In this document: positions 62,914 through 64,000 of the stretch, one piece after another
Numbering within the stretch: position 1 is the first letter of the stretch
How the letters are laid out: every line of letters begins with the position of its first letter
NCBI GenBank assembly: GCA_963797675.1
Contig: CAWCQQ010000006.1
Coordinates: 1 to 64,000, forward strand
Direction: 5' to 3'
Length of the DNA: 64,000 bases
Source: DASQPR01 sp963797675
Lineage (GTDB): Bacteria > Actinomycetota > Actinomycetes > Mycobacteriales > Micromonosporaceae
Notes under the pieces: model-generated
Database searches by the model: none
What the model was told of the DNA's origin: nothing
What the model saw: the letters and a program-made list of their open reading frames with translations, nothing else
Program-made: the position numbers and the translations under genes

Positions 62914-64000
62914 CTACTCGATGGCGGGCGCGTACCGATCGACGTACGCGTTTCCGAATTTGCCGCCCGGATCCTGTTTTCCGCGCAGACGCCGGAATTC
63001 CGGCGATGCGAGCGGCGACAGGGCGAATACCTTGCCCCAGTGCGGCCGTGGCGAGAACGGCGCAAGTGCCGCCTCGATCGACGGCAGGAGCGCAGTGACA
63101 GCGGCGACGTCCAGATGCCAGGTGAAGTGGATTGCCATGCTGTCCCGGCCGTACGCCGGGCTGAGCAGCAGATGGTCGGCGGCGATCGTACGCAGCTCGG
63201 TGACGGCGAGCAGCGGCGCGATCCGTCCGGCGAGCGGCGCCAGTGCGGCGAGCGCGGCCGGGCCGTCCGAGCGGGCGACGAAGTATTCGGTCTGCAGCTC
63301 CTCGCCGACGCTCGGCGTGAAGTCGAGCCGGAAGTGCGGCAACCGTTCGTGCCACGGTCCGGGGATGCCCATCTGGGTCGTGGCGGGGTCGGCCGGCAGG
63401 CTCGCGATCGGGTGCCGCGGCCCGTCGGCACGGGTGCCGCCACGCCACGTCTCGGGCGCTTCCCACGTGCCGCGCCGCTTTACCCACACCTGGTTGAACC
63501 GGTCGGAGGTCCAGTCGGTGAACAGGCTGACGCTGTAGCCGTCACTGAACCAGTCGAGATCGAACGGCGCGTCCTCGAAGACCCACTGGGATACCTCGTA
63601 CGTCGGCTCGATGTCGAGCGTCACGTGCGTGACGATGCCGAGTGCGCCGAGCGCGACCACGCTCGCGTCGAACTCCGGATCGCCGCGCTGTAGCCGGACG
63701 ATGTCTCCGTTCGCGTCGATGACGTCAAGCGCGGCGACGGCGGTCGCGAGGTTGCCGTTCGTGTTGCCGGAGCCGTGTGTGCCGGTCGCGATGGCGCCGG
63801 CGACCGAGATGTGGGGGAGCGATCCGAGGTTGTGCAGTGCGTATCCGGCCCGCTGCAACGCGACTGCTACGTCGCCGTAGCGCATGGCCGAGGCGACCGT
63901 CACCGTCCGGCCGTCGGGCGCGATCTCCACGGTCGCCGGCAGCTCTGCGAGTGACACGAGATCGGCAGTAGTGTCCGCGACCGTGCTGAACGAGTGCCGG
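62914..64000 (-). CDS. FAD-dependent alditol (xylitol/sorbitol) oxidase, 5' end outside the window
   Basis: A VAO-type flavoprotein. The visible part of about 362 residues begins RHSFSTVADTTADLVSLAEL; the GxRHSF motif holds the His that carries FAD covalently in AldO. Then come TVTVASAMRYGDVAVALQRAGYALHNLGSLPHISVAGAIATGTHGSGNTNG (FAD-binding), YSVSLFTDW, FNQVWVKRRGTWEAP, GPWHERLPHFRLDFTPS, LLLSPAYGRDSMAIHFTWH, PRPHWGKVFAL and QDPGGKFGNAYVDRYAP. These match the Streptomyces alditol oxidase closely. It oxidises xylitol or sorbitol to aldose with O2. About 60 N-terminal residues are missing. Confidence 0.9.
   Translation of the reverse strand, partial: RHSFSTVADTTADLVSLAELPATVEIAPDGRTVTVASAMRYGDVAVALQRAGYALHNLGSLPHISVAGAIATGTHGSGNTNGNLATAVAALDVIDANGDIVRLQRGDPEFDASVVALGALGIVTHVTLDIEPTYEVSQWVFEDAPFDLDWFSDGYSVSLFTDWTSDRFNQVWVKRRGTWEAPETWRGGTRADGPRHPIASLPADPATTQMGIPGPWHERLPHFRLDFTPSVGEELQTEYFVARSDGPAALAALAPLAGRIAPLLAVTELRTIAADHLLLSPAYGRDSMAIHFTWHLDVAAVTALLPSIEAALAPFSPRPHWGKVFALSPLASPEFRRLRGKQDPGGKFGNAYVDRYAPAIE

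Overview
The window is 64 kb of high-GC DNA from an actinobacterium, probably a soil saprophyte. The evidence is the base composition, the frequent GTG starts, and families typical of that phylum: ANTAR-PAS-SpoIIE phosphatase, stand-alone LigD polymerase, DasR-type GntR regulator with dre sites, a HAIR element in front of lon, a PHO box, and an 'HSP18 regulator'-type HTH protein. I cannot name the genus. I saw no rRNA, tRNA, CRISPR array, insertion sequence, prophage or replication origin. Genes sit in short operons on both strands, and many convergent pairs share a perfect inverted-repeat terminator.

Layout. 0-7 kb: ABC exporter pair, secreted lipase, DivIVA-like miniprotein, two serine hydrolases, alpha/beta hydrolase. 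7.4-11.1 kb: hydroxyquinol operon (maleylacetate reductase, hydroxyquinol 1,2-dioxygenase, FAD phenol-type hydroxylase), a route from a phenol or resorcinol to 3-oxoadipate. 11.1-23 kb: stress and signalling (GlsB-like protein, ANTAR/GAF/PAS/PP2C phosphatase, LigD polymerase, DD-carboxypeptidase, Lon, patatin, DUF1345). 23-29 kb: PadR and its membrane partner, YhgE/Pip-like protein, MFS exporter, HSP18-type regulator. 29.2-32 kb: secreted phosphoesterase behind a PHO box, then a lipoprotein. 32-37 kb: a complete GlcNAc/glucose PTS (EI, HPr, EIIA, EIIB) divergent from dasR and EIIC, with two dre sites between. 37-45 kb: rhomboid protein and secreted or cytoplasmic glycoside hydrolases (GH76, GH54 with two ricin modules, GH3) around a LacI regulator. 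45-51 kb: MetAP/XRE divergent pair, NhaA-DsbA fusion, ABC pair, aldo/keto reductase. 52-55 kb: cytosine deaminase and NCS1 permease, converging. 55-64 kb: regulator/target pairs (TetR-epoxide hydrolase, MerR-DUF4188), then phosphotransferase, oxidoreductases, a PemK-like protein and an alditol oxidase cut by the window edge.

Two things stand out. First, about 40 single-base frameshifts break conserved genes and are strongly clustered: 8.5-10.0 kb and 31.1-39.3 kb. None were seen in 10.0-28.9 kb or after 39.4 kb. Each broken segment is well conserved on both sides of the shift, so I read most of them as sequence or assembly errors rather than decay; they are typed as pseudogene because no single frame spans them. 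Second, the regulatory DNA is unusually legible. Paired operators sit beside their presumed regulators at eight loci, and the codA start codon lies inside a 13-bp hairpin.
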